Below, piece by piece: positions 37,695-47,217 of a stretch of 64,000 bases of DNA. Under the pieces are notes generated by a model, which did not search any database, was not told the origin of the DNA, and worked only from the letters and a program-made list of their open reading frames with translations. The DNA lies in assembly GCA_963702765.1 (NCBI GenBank), contig CAVPEB010000020.1, positions 1 through 64,000 of the forward strand, in the 5' to 3' direction. The stretch is from DATMNR01 sp963702765. GTDB taxonomy: Bacteria; Chloroflexota; Ktedonobacteria; Ktedonobacterales; Ktedonobacteraceae. The number at the start of each line of letters is the position of its first letter. Position 1 is the stretch's first letter. Both the position numbers and the translations under genes were made by a program.

Positions 37695-38258
37695 TCATCT
37701 GATCTGATATTCGCTTTTGAGAAGGGAGAAGATCTTAATATCAAAGAAGTGGTTGTTCAAGAAGAGAGCCTCTCGTAAAATTCCTTCTTCCTGAAAACCG
37801 AGCCTTTGGAGAAGCCGCATAGAGGCATCATTTCCCAGGCGAACTCTCGCTTCAACACGATGAAGGTTCCTCACCTCAAAGCCAAACCGCAGGAGTTCCT
37901 GGATTGCCTCAGTCATGATCCCTTGCTTCCAATAAAGCCGTGCCAGATCATAACCAATTGCTCCAAACTGACGGCCCAGATGCCAGGAGTATCCACAAAT
38001 TCCCACCATATGATCTTCTCCCTTAAACGTAATTCCCCAGTGCGTTTCCTCCCCAAGTTCGCAACTAGAGTGCATCTGCTCAATGAATTGCTGGGCCTCT
38101 TCAAGCTGAGTGAAGCCTAGTACATCTCGATAGCGCATGACTTCTTCATCACCGAAAATACTAAAGATCGACTTGGCATCTTCTGGTCGCATCTCACGAA
38201 GAACTAATCGTTTCGTCTCTAATCGGGGAACCTCATTTGTGTTGTTGCTACTACTCAT
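37695..38258 (-). CDS. GNAT acetyltransferase, RimJ/RimL type
   Basis: 187 aa. RLETKRLVLREMRPEDA is the start typical of the RimJ/RimL group; the acetyl-CoA region is about residues 95-140 (IGYDLARLYWKQGIMTEAI); RVEARVRLGNDASMRLLQRLGFQEEG is the usual C-terminal signature. AAGGAGG precedes the ATG at 38258. Such enzymes acetylate N-termini of proteins or small amines. Divergent from leuS. Confidence 0.88.
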   Translation of the reverse strand: MSSSNNTNEVPRLETKRLVLREMRPEDAKSIFSIFGDEEVMRYRDVLGFTQLEEAQQFIEQMHSSCELGEETHWGITFKGEDHMVGICGYSWHLGRQFGAIGYDLARLYWKQGIMTEAIQELLRFGFEVRNLHRVEARVRLGNDASMRLLQRLGFQEEGILREALFLNNHFFDIKIFSLLKSEYQIR

Positions 38259-38649
38259 ACATAGCCTCCTTCGCAAGCTAAGATTCTTTTGGCTTATCAG
38301 TGGAAGTTAACTTTAAACAGCCTTTATGCCGCCACGCTCATACGAAACATGGTAAACTGAGATTCTGGGATATTTTCGTCTCCGGCACTCAATCCTTATC
38401 CCTTCTCTTTAAATCTTCTGGGCGAAGCAGAAACAAAAAGGCGGCCGCGCGCCTGGCATGGAAGTTGAGGGTAATCTCATTGGCCATGCTGGCTTGCTCA
38501 AGGAGCAAGGCTTGATCAAAATGTTCGGGAAAGATGATCATGCATATCACTCGAAAAGAGGATAGGAGTGGATTACTTGTCAATACTCCAAATATAGCAC
38601 ATTTGAAAGCAGCGAGAGTGCCTAAAAGCCATAAATACAGAGTATTTCG
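38259..38649. other. long intergenic region upstream of leuS
   Basis: No supported gene. Holds a hairpin with CTTGCTC and GAGCAAG arms around 38495-38511, and a 35-codon frame starting at an ATG at 38458 that lacks a ribosome site. I see no complete T-box signature. Confidence 0.35.
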
Positions 38650-38699
38650 TATAATTAAGTAAAGCAGGGATCAAAGGGGTGGCTAGCCCCTTTGTGGGG
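38650..38699 (+). promoter_or_regulatory. leuS: -10 box and attenuator-like hairpin upstream of leuS
   Basis: TATAAT at 38650-38655, no good -35. Downstream, AAAGGGG (38673-38679) pairs with CCCCTTT (38687-38693); the following GTGGGG (38694-38699) could compete for the CCCC. The loop contains TGG. This could be a simple attenuator, but no U-run follows. Confidence 0.35.
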
Positions 38700-38761
38700 T
38701 GAAGAGCCGCGCAACTGGGGGATGGACTCATAAAATATCACGCACAAACAAGGAGGACATT

Positions 38762-41251
38762 GTGTCAGATACTAAACTCCCTGATGATTCAGCACAAAAA
38801 AATCACATCGCGCAAATACACCCTCCCAAATATAACTTCTCAACCTTTGAATCAAAATGGCGTACCACGTGGGAGGAACAGAAACTCTATCAGGTTGACC
38901 TGTACAACGCCCATAGACCTTACTACAACCTCATGATGTTTCCCTACCCTTCAGCCGAAGGACTGCACGTGGGAAACATGTACGCCTTTGTTGGTTCGGA
39001 CGTACACGGTCGATGGAAGGCAATGCAGGGATTTGATGTATTCGAGCCGATAGGACTTGATGCGTTTGGTATACATAGCGAAAACTTCGCTATTAAGAAA
39101 GGCATCCACCCGCGTATCCTTACAGCGCAGAATGCTGAGCGTTTTCGCGAGATGCAACTAAAGCGCATTGGGAACCGCTTCGACTGGTCGCACGAACTGA
39201 ATACAACTGATCCACATTACTACCGTTGGACACAATGGATTTTCATTCAATTATTTAAAGCAGGACTTGCTGAACGCAAAGCAGCACCCGTAAACTGGTG
39301 TCCGAAAGATAAAACTGTATTAGCCGACGAGCAGGTTATCAATGGACATTGTGAGCGATGCGGTAGCTTAGTGCAACGGCGATTGCTTGAGCAATGGTTC
39401 TTGAAAATAACTAACTATGCTCAACGGCTCCTGGACGATATGGATCAGCTCGACTGGTCTGAACGAGTAAAGACCATCCAGCGGAATTGGATTGGGCGCT
39501 CCCAGGGCCTTGAGTTCAAGATGGTGATTGATGGACAACCCGAACTGAGTGTGCAGGTGTATACAACACGGCCAGATACCATATTTGGCATGACCTTTGT
39601 TGCTCTGGCTCCTCAAAATCCTCTCGTCCCTTTGATCGCAGATACGAGAAATCAGGAAGCGGTAACCACCTACCAGGCATCCACCAGTTCCAGGTCTATA
39701 GGTGAAAGCCATGTCATGACTGGTGTCTTCACCGGAGCTTACGCAATACATCCTCTGACAAACGAACGTATTCCAATCTGGATCGCCGATTTTGTGTTGG
39801 ATGAATATGGTTCTGGTGCAGTCATGGGCGTTCCGGCACACGATGAGACCGATCTGATGTTCGCTCAAGAAATGGGCCTGCCTCTTCGCGTCGTCATTCA
39901 ACCCATACCGTCAGACGCTTTAATTTCTAACCTGACCGATCAAACCAGAGCTTTTGAGCAACCAGGATTACTCATCGATTCCGGCGCATACTCAGGATTG
40001 ACATCCGCACAAGCTCAAAGCGCCATCAGTGAGTGGTTTGAAGCAAACGGACTTGGCAAGAGAACCATAAAATATCGCCTGCGCGACTGGCTGATCAGTC
40101 GGCAGCGCTATTGGGGGCCACCGATCCCCATCATTTACTGTCCCGAACATGGCGCAGTGCCAGTACCTGAAGATCAATTACCGGTACTGTTGCCCGATTT
40201 AAAAGACTGGATGCCAACAGGCACAGGAGTATCTCCGCTGGCTGCGGTTGACAGCTTCGTCAATACAACCTGTCCCATCTGCGGACAACCAGCCCACCGT
40301 GAGACAGACGTCAGCGATAACTTCCTGGACTCGGCCTGGTATTTCCTGCGCTATCCATCAAACAATGATGATACACAGCCCTGGGATCCCTTTCTCACAC
40401 GTAAATGGCTCCCCATAGATATGTATATAGGTGGAGCAGAACACAGCGTCCTGCACCTTATGTACACACGCTTCATCACAATGACGCTGCACGACCTGGA
40501 TTTTCTGGACTTCTCTGAGCCCTTCAAGCGCTTTCGCGCCAATGGTACCATCACCAAAGGCGGGGCTAAAATCTCCAAGTCAAAGGGCAACGTCGTTAAT
40601 CCCGACGACTATATCAACCGCTTTGGTACAGACGCATTTCGGCTACATCTGATGTTCATGTTGCCATACGAGGCTGGCGGTGATTTCAATGATCGCGGCA
40701 TTGGCGGCATCGTGCGCTTCTTGAATCGGGTCTGGCAAATCACCACGCAGCGCGGTGCCAACACCACAACTAAAGCCCCTATCGGCGAAGCAAAACTCGT
40801 GCAGCACCAGACAGTAAAGCGTGTTACAGAGCATATCGCAGCCCTTAAATACAACACTGCCGTTGCTGCATTAATGGAATATCTCAATGCTCTCGAATCC
40901 GCGCAAAATATTACACGCAAGGAACTCGAAACACTGCTGCAACTTCTCGCGCCATTTGCCCCATACATCACAGAGGAGCTTTGGCATCAGCTCGATAACC
41001 AAAAATCCATTCACATATCAACCTGGCCCAAATTCGATCCAGAGGCCATCCGCCCAACAACACTCACAATCCCAGTGCAAGTCAACGGACGTGTGCGCGA
41101 CCATATCACCATCGCAAGTGATACACCAGAAGAAGAAATCAAGCAATTGGTCTTAGCAACCGAACAAGTTCAACGCTTCACATCCAGCCAAAACGTTCTC
41201 AAAGTAATTTATGTACCCGGTCGAATAGTTAATATCGTAACCAGCACATAA
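38762..41251 (+). CDS. leuS: leucyl-tRNA synthetase
   Basis: 829 aa, class I synthetase. The HIGH-type motif is YPSAEGLHVGNMYAF, the zinc-like finger has WCPKDKTVLADEQV, the editing domain includes YTTRPDTIFGMTFVALAP and GVPAHDETD, and the KMSKS motif is KISKSKGN. The C-terminal anticodon-binding and extension domains are complete (ending IVNIVTST). The start is GTG 38762 with AAGGAGG 5 nt upstream; a GTG at 38699 lies in the hairpin and is unlikely. Essential housekeeping gene charging tRNA-Leu. Confidence 0.97.
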   Translation: MSDTKLPDDSAQKNHIAQIHPPKYNFSTFESKWRTTWEEQKLYQVDLYNAHRPYYNLMMFPYPSAEGLHVGNMYAFVGSDVHGRWKAMQGFDVFEPIGLDAFGIHSENFAIKKGIHPRILTAQNAERFREMQLKRIGNRFDWSHELNTTDPHYYRWTQWIFIQLFKAGLAERKAAPVNWCPKDKTVLADEQVINGHCERCGSLVQRRLLEQWFLKITNYAQRLLDDMDQLDWSERVKTIQRNWIGRSQGLEFKMVIDGQPELSVQVYTTRPDTIFGMTFVALAPQNPLVPLIADTRNQEAVTTYQASTSSRSIGESHVMTGVFTGAYAIHPLTNERIPIWIADFVLDEYGSGAVMGVPAHDETDLMFAQEMGLPLRVVIQPIPSDALISNLTDQTRAFEQPGLLIDSGAYSGLTSAQAQSAISEWFEANGLGKRTIKYRLRDWLISRQRYWGPPIPIIYCPEHGAVPVPEDQLPVLLPDLKDWMPTGTGVSPLAAVDSFVNTTCPICGQPAHRETDVSDNFLDSAWYFLRYPSNNDDTQPWDPFLTRKWLPIDMYIGGAEHSVLHLMYTRFITMTLHDLDFLDFSEPFKRFRANGTITKGGAKISKSKGNVVNPDDYINRFGTDAFRLHLMFMLPYEAGGDFNDRGIGGIVRFLNRVWQITTQRGANTTTKAPIGEAKLVQHQTVKRVTEHIAALKYNTAVAALMEYLNALESAQNITRKELETLLQLLAPFAPYITEELWHQLDNQKSIHISTWPKFDPEAIRPTTLTIPVQVNGRVRDHITIASDTPEEEIKQLVLATEQVQRFTSSQNVLKVIYVPGRIVNIVTST

Positions 41252-41271
41252 AATGCCGAAAAAGTCCGTAG

Positions 41272-41292
41272 GGGTGGCCTTTATGGCCACCC
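41272..41292 (+). terminator. hairpin after leuS
   Basis: GGGTGGCC-TTTAT-GGCCACCC, 8-bp perfect stem, 21 bp after the leuS stop. No T-run follows. It begins with the GTAGGGG word common in repeats of this window. Confidence 0.5.
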
Positions 41293-41608
41293 GTGGGTAA
41301 GGATGGGAGGTGGCTATGGCTTGATAAAATAATCAGGGCATCTGGCAGTAGCCTGACACACCTTACGACCGTGGTCGGTCAACAGTGTATTGATCTGGAA
41401 TACCAGGCATTCCATCCGCAGGTAGTCAGTAGCAGCCAGTATTACTCGCTACGAACGACCAATTTCACTTCACTAAATGAATCGTTACTGGTGGGGTAGG
41501 CTCAATGGTAATGCGCCAGCCACCTTTGAGATGAAGGACATACCTGAGGGCGTTCTGATACTGGTAGGTATGGTGACAAATTAAGAAAATTGTGAGGCAT
41601 TTCCTCGT
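41293..41608. other. intergenic region with a possible gene relic
   Basis: On the minus strand about 40 codons (41465-41590) read LRYVLHLKGGWRITIEPTPP and end at TGA, with a coding look but no start. It may be the end of a lost gene. Nothing else seen. Confidence 0.3.
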
Positions 41609-42160
41609 TCATAACCCCTCTCGAGTAAATCTTTCGTACTCAGCTGGCAGAGCAATACCAAATCGCTCGCAGAGTGCAGAAACATCAAGATAATCATTTT
41701 CATCCAGTTCATAGCCAGCATGAAACTTCACCATCCATGCGACTGAAATGCACTTGACAGGATACCCCTGTATCGACCCCGTGCCAGTCAATGAATCCGA
41801 CGGATACTTCACTCCAAAAACCAGTTTTCCATGCGTATCAAACGTGTAGGAGTGGAAATCAACCTCGTGACCATGCTCGTCGCCCATGACAAAGTTACAG
41901 TCCCGAGTATCATCCCGGGGAACATCCCTGTACCCACGTGCTTCAAGCAGCGCACGGAGTTTCGGGACATCTTTGTGTTCTAAGGCGATATCTAGATCTC
42001 CATGTACCCGCGTTTGTTCACCCAACAGGGCATCGACACCCCAGCCTCCATCAACAACGACCTCAATGCCATGCTGATCAAAAAGCTGCAAGAGTTGAAC
42101 TACAGCATCTCCACTCATTTCCGGATCGCTTTTTGGCTCAAACCTTTCAGATGGTTTCAT
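41609..42160 (-). CDS. nucleotidyltransferase of the aminoglycoside/lincosamide-resistance type
   Basis: 183 aa. DGGWGVDALLGEQTR followed by HGDLDIALEH is the metal and nucleotide site of the LinA/ANT(2'')-like family (Aminoglyc_resit domain). GHEVDFHSYTFD and KFHAGYELDENDYLDVSALC fit the rest of the domain. AGGAGG lies about 10 nt before the ATG. Relatives adenylate lincosamides or aminoglycosides, but many environmental members have unknown targets; resistance is not shown here. Confidence 0.8.
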   Translation of the reverse strand: MKPSERFEPKSDPEMSGDAVVQLLQLFDQHGIEVVVDGGWGVDALLGEQTRVHGDLDIALEHKDVPKLRALLEARGYRDVPRDDTRDCNFVMGDEHGHEVDFHSYTFDTHGKLVFGVKYPSDSLTGTGSIQGYPVKCISVAWMVKFHAGYELDENDYLDVSALCERFGIALPAEYERFTREGL

Positions 42161-42353
42161 GTCTTAATATCCTCCTGAGGATGAGAGAAAATTCCTCACT
42201 CACGATCAAAGATAGCATCCCAGTTGATCGCCTCGTTTTGCATCACAGACCTTACCTTAGGTTAACGTCAGGAGGGTTCTTCGTAGGTTAGTATACTAAG
42301 AAACATTTATGCAATCTAGAGACGTCCTCTCTTGTCTTTGGCTGAAACCCTGA

Positions 42354-42845
42354 TCACCTGCCCCACTCCCACGCCTGCTCCTTCACCCTGACACCCCATG
42401 TATCGCTCTCGTGCTCCTCAACAAGCCTGAACCCCCACTTTTCATACAAATGACGAGCCGAATCAAGGCCAGCAAAAGTAGAAAGAGAAACTCGTTGAAA
42501 GTTCTTATCCTCACAAAAGCGCATAGCCTCTTCCATCAAATGTCTTCCAACGCCCTTGCCCTGATATTCAGGATCAAGAATGAACCAGCGCAGGTGAGCC
42601 CCTTTCGTAGTAGCTTCACTTCCATCAATAGTGATCGACCCTACAATTCGTTGACCATCAACCGCAATCCAAAATCTATCCTGACTTTCATCATACCTGC
42701 TAAGAAAGCTGGCCAGACCTGTCGCAACCATCGCCTCGAAAAACAACCCAAAACCCCAATGTCGAGCATAATAGGTAGCATGAAGTTCAACGACCTTACC
42801 AATAGACCCGGGAGTATATCCTGTGAGAATCTGAATATCGTTCAT
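42354..42845 (-). CDS. GNAT acetyltransferase
   Basis: 163 aa. The acetyl-CoA loop lies at LDPEYQGKGVGRHLMEEAM; preceding strand IVGSITIDG and LRWFILD and following ARHLYEKWGFRLVEEH complete the fold. It resembles the acetyltransferase half of MarR-GNAT proteins (HATYYARHWGFGLFFEAMVA). The start at 42845 has GAGGA upstream; an ATG two codons earlier is possible. Substrate unknown. Confidence 0.85.
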   Translation of the reverse strand: MNDIQILTGYTPGSIGKVVELHATYYARHWGFGLFFEAMVATGLASFLSRYDESQDRFWIAVDGQRIVGSITIDGSEATTKGAHLRWFILDPEYQGKGVGRHLMEEAMRFCEDKNFQRVSLSTFAGLDSARHLYEKWGFRLVEEHESDTWGVRVKEQAWEWGR

Positions 42846-42910
42846 CGCCATCCTCGCTTTCCTGCCAGTTGACTCAAGCCTGTATTATTGCCATTAACAT
42901 ATAGATCCGG

Positions 42911-43005
42911 ACATCCGTAGGGGCCGATTCATCGCGCCCATCGCCGATTCATCGGCCCTCGCTGGCTTTTCTGGTACTCCTCTTAATTTGTTAAAGCTTA
43001 TTATA
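42911..43005. repeat. GTAGGGGCCGATT-type dispersed repeat, copy B
   Basis: Matches 25873-25967 over about 95 bp. GCCGATTCATCG occurs twice in direct orientation, separated by CGCCCATC. Confidence 0.7.
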
Positions 43006-43074
43006 CAGCAAACATTCCAGGAAGCCTCATCGACTCCCTGGAATGTCCCCCGAACTCATCTATGTTCAGTAACT

Positions 43075-43902
43075 CTACTCTTCCCTCTTCTCGATGGGGA
43101 ATTGGATCTCTGTTACGTACAATTCATCATCCTGGCGTACTGGCTCAGGACAATACAGGTAGACTTCGCGATTCGGTCCAACGATCCTGTAACCGTTGGC
43201 CTCAATCCATCGGAGAATGGCCTCGTATGCTAGATTAAAATTATTGAAAGCGCCTTTATGCACAACACAGGCCATAGTAAAAGCGGGAATCTCGTAGACT
43301 TTGACTCGTTCACTCTCGGGAATGGCCTGTTTCAGGAAAACCACTGCTTCGCTATCGATATCACTCGTCTTATACTCATCATCATTATGCCATATTGCTG
43401 CTCCAATAAGATCAGATCCCTTGACGCCATGAAGAGCAAGGTATGCATACACTTCATTGAAAAGGCGACCAACGTCGGGATAGCTAACAAGGGTATTACG
43501 AACACTGGCAACCAGTTGTGGTTCGACACGTTTGATAACTACATCATATTCTGGCATTCTATCCTCCATTTCAATACTATTGAGTCGTGCCTCAACCCTT
43601 GCCAATCGCTCCTGCACACTGATTATATGTTGCTGCAATTCTGCACGTTTCAGCCGCAGCATACCACGTAACTGCTCTGGCGAGACACCTTCATCCAGCA
43701 CCTGGGCTATTTGCTCCAACGAGAGACCAAGATCCCTGAGCGCCAGGATACGGTACAGTCTGGGAATCTGGCTTGCCGAATAGTAACGATAACTGGTAAA
43801 GCGATCAACATTGATGGGTTTGAACAGCCCCATTTCGTCATAATAGCGCAAGGTCTTGATTGAAACCCGGCTCAACCTTGAGAAATCTCCAATTCTGATC
43901 AT
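43075..43902 (-). CDS. MerR-family regulator with GyrI-like ligand domain (BmrR/BltR type)
   Basis: 275 aa. N-terminal MerR DNA-binding domain: IGDFSRLSRVSIKTLRYYDE, then GLFKPINVDRFTSYRYYSA. A dimerisation helix spans residues about 80-120. The C-terminal GyrI-like domain begins YDVVIKRVEPQLVASVRNT and ends DELYVTEIQFPIEK; it binds cationic drugs in BmrR. GGAG lies 8 nt before the ATG at 43902. Its own promoter upstream has the long spacer typical of MerR control. No efflux gene is adjacent, so it may act on a distant target. Confidence 0.9.
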   Translation of the reverse strand: MIRIGDFSRLSRVSIKTLRYYDEMGLFKPINVDRFTSYRYYSASQIPRLYRILALRDLGLSLEQIAQVLDEGVSPEQLRGMLRLKRAELQQHIISVQERLARVEARLNSIEMEDRMPEYDVVIKRVEPQLVASVRNTLVSYPDVGRLFNEVYAYLALHGVKGSDLIGAAIWHNDDEYKTSDIDSEAVVFLKQAIPESERVKVYEIPAFTMACVVHKGAFNNFNLAYEAILRWIEANGYRIVGPNREVYLYCPEPVRQDDELYVTEIQFPIEKREE

Positions 43903-43954
43903 GCGGTTCACTCCGTACGGATAGCGTGTGCCATGAGCAATTGCTTCTATACGA

Positions 43955-43985
43955 ACTCTACCATCTCCCCTAACTGGAGAGTCAA
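43955..43985 (-). promoter_or_regulatory. MerR-type promoter with 19-bp spacer
   Basis: On the minus strand TTGACT (43980-43985) and TAGAGT (43955-43960) are 19 bp apart. The spacer holds an inverted repeat (CTCTCC, AGTTA, GGGGAG) with one mismatch. Overlong spacers with such palindromes are the hallmark of MerR-activated promoters. It lies 53 bp upstream of the merR-type gene. Confidence 0.65.
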
Positions 43986-44035
43986 GCACTTTTCGCTGAA
44001 AATCAAGACTTCCTTAACTGAGATCCACTCATATC

Positions 44036-44130
44036 GGGGAGTGCAGAGGGCTTTGCCCTTTGCCGGGAGCGCGAGGGCGTCCCTCGCCTTCCTTTTTTAT
44101 CTAGTGGGCCGCAGGCCAACGAATAGAGGT
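44036..44130. repeat. intergenic dispersed repeat (CCCTTTGCCGGG / CCGCAGGCC type)
   Basis: Related to part of 25007-25225: GAGTGCAGAGG, CCCTTTGCCGGG, GAGGGCGTCCCTC stem, then GGGCCGCAGGCC. Confidence 0.55.
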
Positions 44131-44153
44131 ATGACTAGATGGCAGTTCCTACA

Positions 44154-45779
44154 CTATTGAACATTCGTATGGAAATGCCACAGCAGGGAACCATTGCTTG
44201 CCTGGAATGCATACACCTCGCCACTTGCTGTACTGACATAGATTGTTGACCCAACCAGCACAGGTGAATCGTATACTACCCAGTACATGGAGTGATACCA
44301 GAGTAGCGAACCATCGCTTACATGTAGTGCATACACTGCCCCTGAACCATCGTTGGTAGAGCCATTGTTGATAAATGAGGCAATATAGATTACCCCACTG
44401 GCGACGTAAGCGTTGGCGGGCATTCCCTGATGGGTCGTCTGGCGCCAGAGTAGCGAACCGTCATTGCTTCGTAATGCATAAATATAGCTCTTATTCTGAT
44501 CAACATATGTTCCCACATAGACGGAGCCGTCCTCGATGGAGAGCCAGTTTGCCCAGTTATTTCCGCTTTCCTTGCTCATGGTGTAGTGCCACAACACAGC
44601 ACCATCGCTTATGCGCACTGCATAAATAGAGGAGAGCCCCTGTTTGAGCGGCAGCGACTGTTTGATGGTTACCATCGGCACAACCCTTTGCAGGAGATTG
44701 CCAATTGTTCCTACCTGTGGCAACATACTCACCTGGCTGGTAGGAGTCGCAGGAGCCTCTAGCGATATTGTGGTCGTGGTAAGGTAGAGCACGCCGTTTA
44801 TCACTTGCGGTAGAAGGCCCGTATTCCCTATAATAGGAACTCTCCAGAGGAGTTGGCCATTGCTTGCTTGCAGCGCCAAGAGTCCCTGATCTGAGACAAG
44901 GTAAGCGATGTCATTGACCACTAAGGATAATGTGGTGAAGGTGGTAGTTGTATGATGCCAGATCTGGGTACCATTGTTTGCCTGGAATGCATAGACTATG
45001 CTCGATCCATTGTCCGTATTGGCAGTCACATAAACAACCTGGTTGTCCACTACGGGTGTGTTGTACGAGAATCCCCTGGCTGTCTCATGCCACAATAGTT
45101 TGCCATCGCTCGCTCGTAGTGCGACGAGGTTCCCGTTTTGGGAAACCACATCGTATGAGGTAGCATATACTATCCCATCGATCACTAATGGTTCAGACAA
45201 AGAATCGCTGATGGTATAGTGCCAGAGCTCCACCCCATCGTTCGTCCGTAAAGCATACAGAGTGCCCGGCCCAACGTCGCTTGTGTTAGCAGAAATATAG
45301 ACGATTCCGCCGCTCACCAGCGGCGCATTGCCCGCACCTGGGTCGATCTTATGATACCAGAGCAAACTTCCATCACTTGCGCGTAACGCGTACACTCCTC
45401 CATTCGCTGCCCCAGCATATACTACGCCATTCTCGATGGTCGTATGAACTGTATAATCAGTGGGTACATTTAAAGGGGATGCTGTAGTTTTGGGAGTGAG
45501 AGTTGCAGCAAGAGAACTGGGATGAGCAGATGGCTTTGGCGACTGAGAACGCGGCAGTACAATAGTGACCAGGAAGAGTGCTATCACCAGGCACAATGTC
45601 AAAGCGATCAAGAGATAACGCCTGATACCAGAATGGTTCCCTCTACCCACCTGCGTGGTATTCTGATGTACCATACCCGTTGAGTAATTCTGCGCTTCTG
45701 GCAGTTCATCCTCTGCCGGTAAGGGTGTGATCTCGATAGCAGATTCGTTCTGTGAGAGTTCGTGTTCAGCATCACGCAT
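44154..45779 (-). CDS. membrane-anchored PQQ-like beta-propeller protein
   Basis: 541 aa from an ATG at 45779. A cytoplasmic N-terminus of about 55 residues and one helix (YLLIALTLCLVIALFLVTIV) precede a linker rich in Ser, Thr and Pro. The rest consists of about eight repeats with the consensus YALRASDGSLLWYH, the tryptophan-docking motif of PQQ quinoprotein-like propellers (PQQ_2). There is no sign of the PQQ-binding catalytic residues of dehydrogenases. It probably forms an extracellular propeller used for binding or scaffolding. Confidence 0.8.
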   Translation of the reverse strand: MRDAEHELSQNESAIEITPLPAEDELPEAQNYSTGMVHQNTTQVGRGNHSGIRRYLLIALTLCLVIALFLVTIVLPRSQSPKPSAHPSSLAATLTPKTTASPLNVPTDYTVHTTIENGVVYAGAANGGVYALRASDGSLLWYHKIDPGAGNAPLVSGGIVYISANTSDVGPGTLYALRTNDGVELWHYTISDSLSEPLVIDGIVYATSYDVVSQNGNLVALRASDGKLLWHETARGFSYNTPVVDNQVVYVTANTDNGSSIVYAFQANNGTQIWHHTTTTFTTLSLVVNDIAYLVSDQGLLALQASNGQLLWRVPIIGNTGLLPQVINGVLYLTTTTISLEAPATPTSQVSMLPQVGTIGNLLQRVVPMVTIKQSLPLKQGLSSIYAVRISDGAVLWHYTMSKESGNNWANWLSIEDGSVYVGTYVDQNKSYIYALRSNDGSLLWRQTTHQGMPANAYVASGVIYIASFINNGSTNDGSGAVYALHVSDGSLLWYHSMYWVVYDSPVLVGSTIYVSTASGEVYAFQASNGSLLWHFHTNVQ

Positions 45780-46189
45780 GAGGTATGCTCTCTTTCTCTC
45801 TATTGCCTGATTGTCTGGCTTCTTGCTTGCTGGTCGTCTCTTCGGTGTCTTAATCAGTCTCCTGTATAAGTATAGCAGATATCCCTGAAATGAAGCTGAA
45901 ACAGGTTGATAGTGAGAACGAGAATCTGCGTGGTGAAGCGGACTTCTCGCACATTGAAAGCCAGGCAAACATTGTAAGCGAGATTGCTAAGGAGGGCGTA
46001 GTCAAACTTCACAGTCCACGTCTAAGAACAGTATGACGCGGATGATCTTCAATTTTATCGATGATGATCATTCACAGCTATGCCAGTGCAATAGCCTCTA
46101 GCAGCCACGGAGGTACCTGACGCATGGGGCAAACAAACGTGCGGCTGGTCTCTTGCAGGATACATCATGCATCAGGTACGGTCACGGAT
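45780..46189. other. intergenic region
   Basis: Contains the promoter region of the propeller gene. The open frame continues upstream to 45968 but has no ribosome site. No other feature seen. Confidence 0.4.
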
Positions 46190-47020
46190 TCATCTCGCTA
46201 TTTCTGTTGTCCTGGTCATCATTTGTCGTAGTGCGATCAGGCATACAACTAGCACAATCAGTCCGACTGGCGCGATTACCCAGGGAAGCAACAAAACGCT
46301 TCCTGCCAGCAGGTATGGAATGCTCACCAGCCCGCCGACCCCATTGAAGACGGCACCCATCACGGTGATCAATGGGAGTTCCAGGCGACTTAACGCTTGC
46401 TGTGCCAGCACAGCCACTACTGCATAGCCCAAGGAAGCAGCGCCTGCCTCCCGTATGATAAATGGGGCATTGATGTGCAAGTTGAAGAGGGTGAAGAGTT
46501 GTGGCACGAACAGAGGGAAGATCCCGAAGAATCCAGCTGCAATGGCTCCCACAATCAAAAAGACCTGCATGGTGTGGCTGGAGAAGTCTGGCTCAGGATG
46601 TGGAACTCTCCAATGGCGAGCGAGCAGCACGCCACAGATCGCGATGAAGAGCAGATTAGTTACCAGAAAAAGATAGACCGAATAGGGTGCGTAACCGCTA
46701 AAGATGGCGATCCCGCAGGCATAAAGCGAACCCAGATTATTGACCAGGACGCCGATGACCACAAGCCGTACCGCCAACCACTCTTGCTGGAAGATGCTCA
46801 AACTGAGCGCAACACCATACCCGAGGATGGCCGCTCCTGCCAACTGGAAAATGTATGCGTCGTCCGCCGCAAACTGGGTCAGGGCAGCAAAGCGTCCAGG
46901 CAAGAACACCAGCAGGAAACCCAGCCCCAACCCTGCCAGGGCAGGCAGGACCAACAAGGCGCGCTCCCAGCCACTCAGGAGTGTCTTTGAGGATGCCGTG
47001 ATAGTGGTGGATACTTTCAT
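46190..47020 (-). CDS. multi-pass membrane protein of unknown function
   Basis: 276 aa with about eight hydrophobic helices, basic N-terminus, and no recognised motif. Two halves look alike, each with an acidic or polar helix start followed by an Ala/Gly-rich helix (FQLAGAAILGYGVALSLS and IREAGAASLGYAVVAVLA), which suggests an internal duplication. The ATG at 47020 has AAAGGAG upstream. Confidence 0.65.
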   Translation of the reverse strand: MKVSTTITASSKTLLSGWERALLVLPALAGLGLGFLLVFLPGRFAALTQFAADDAYIFQLAGAAILGYGVALSLSIFQQEWLAVRLVVIGVLVNNLGSLYACGIAIFSGYAPYSVYLFLVTNLLFIAICGVLLARHWRVPHPEPDFSSHTMQVFLIVGAIAAGFFGIFPLFVPQLFTLFNLHINAPFIIREAGAASLGYAVVAVLAQQALSRLELPLITVMGAVFNGVGGLVSIPYLLAGSVLLLPWVIAPVGLIVLVVCLIALRQMMTRTTEIAR

Positions 47021-47217
47021 GAGACTTCTCCTTTCTGAACTGGTCGGACTTTTCAACACCGAGCAACTGATTATTTTCACATACGTCAGAAGCTGTGTTA
47101 TAGATCAATTGTGAATCGCAGCTGGCTTTTGTTTCATTATTCGGTTTTGCCAGTTCAGATCATTCCCAAGGCATGTACGTTGGCCTATAAGGCTGTACCT
47201 GTTTAGTGGGGCTTGCA

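Noticed and set aside
38458..38565. 35-codon frame with Leu codons as a leuS leader peptide
   Set aside because: No ribosome site, and it lies upstream of the only -10 box seen.
38389..38583. 64-aa minus-strand frame upstream of leuS
   Set aside because: No ribosome site or recognised residues; overlaps the leuS leader region.
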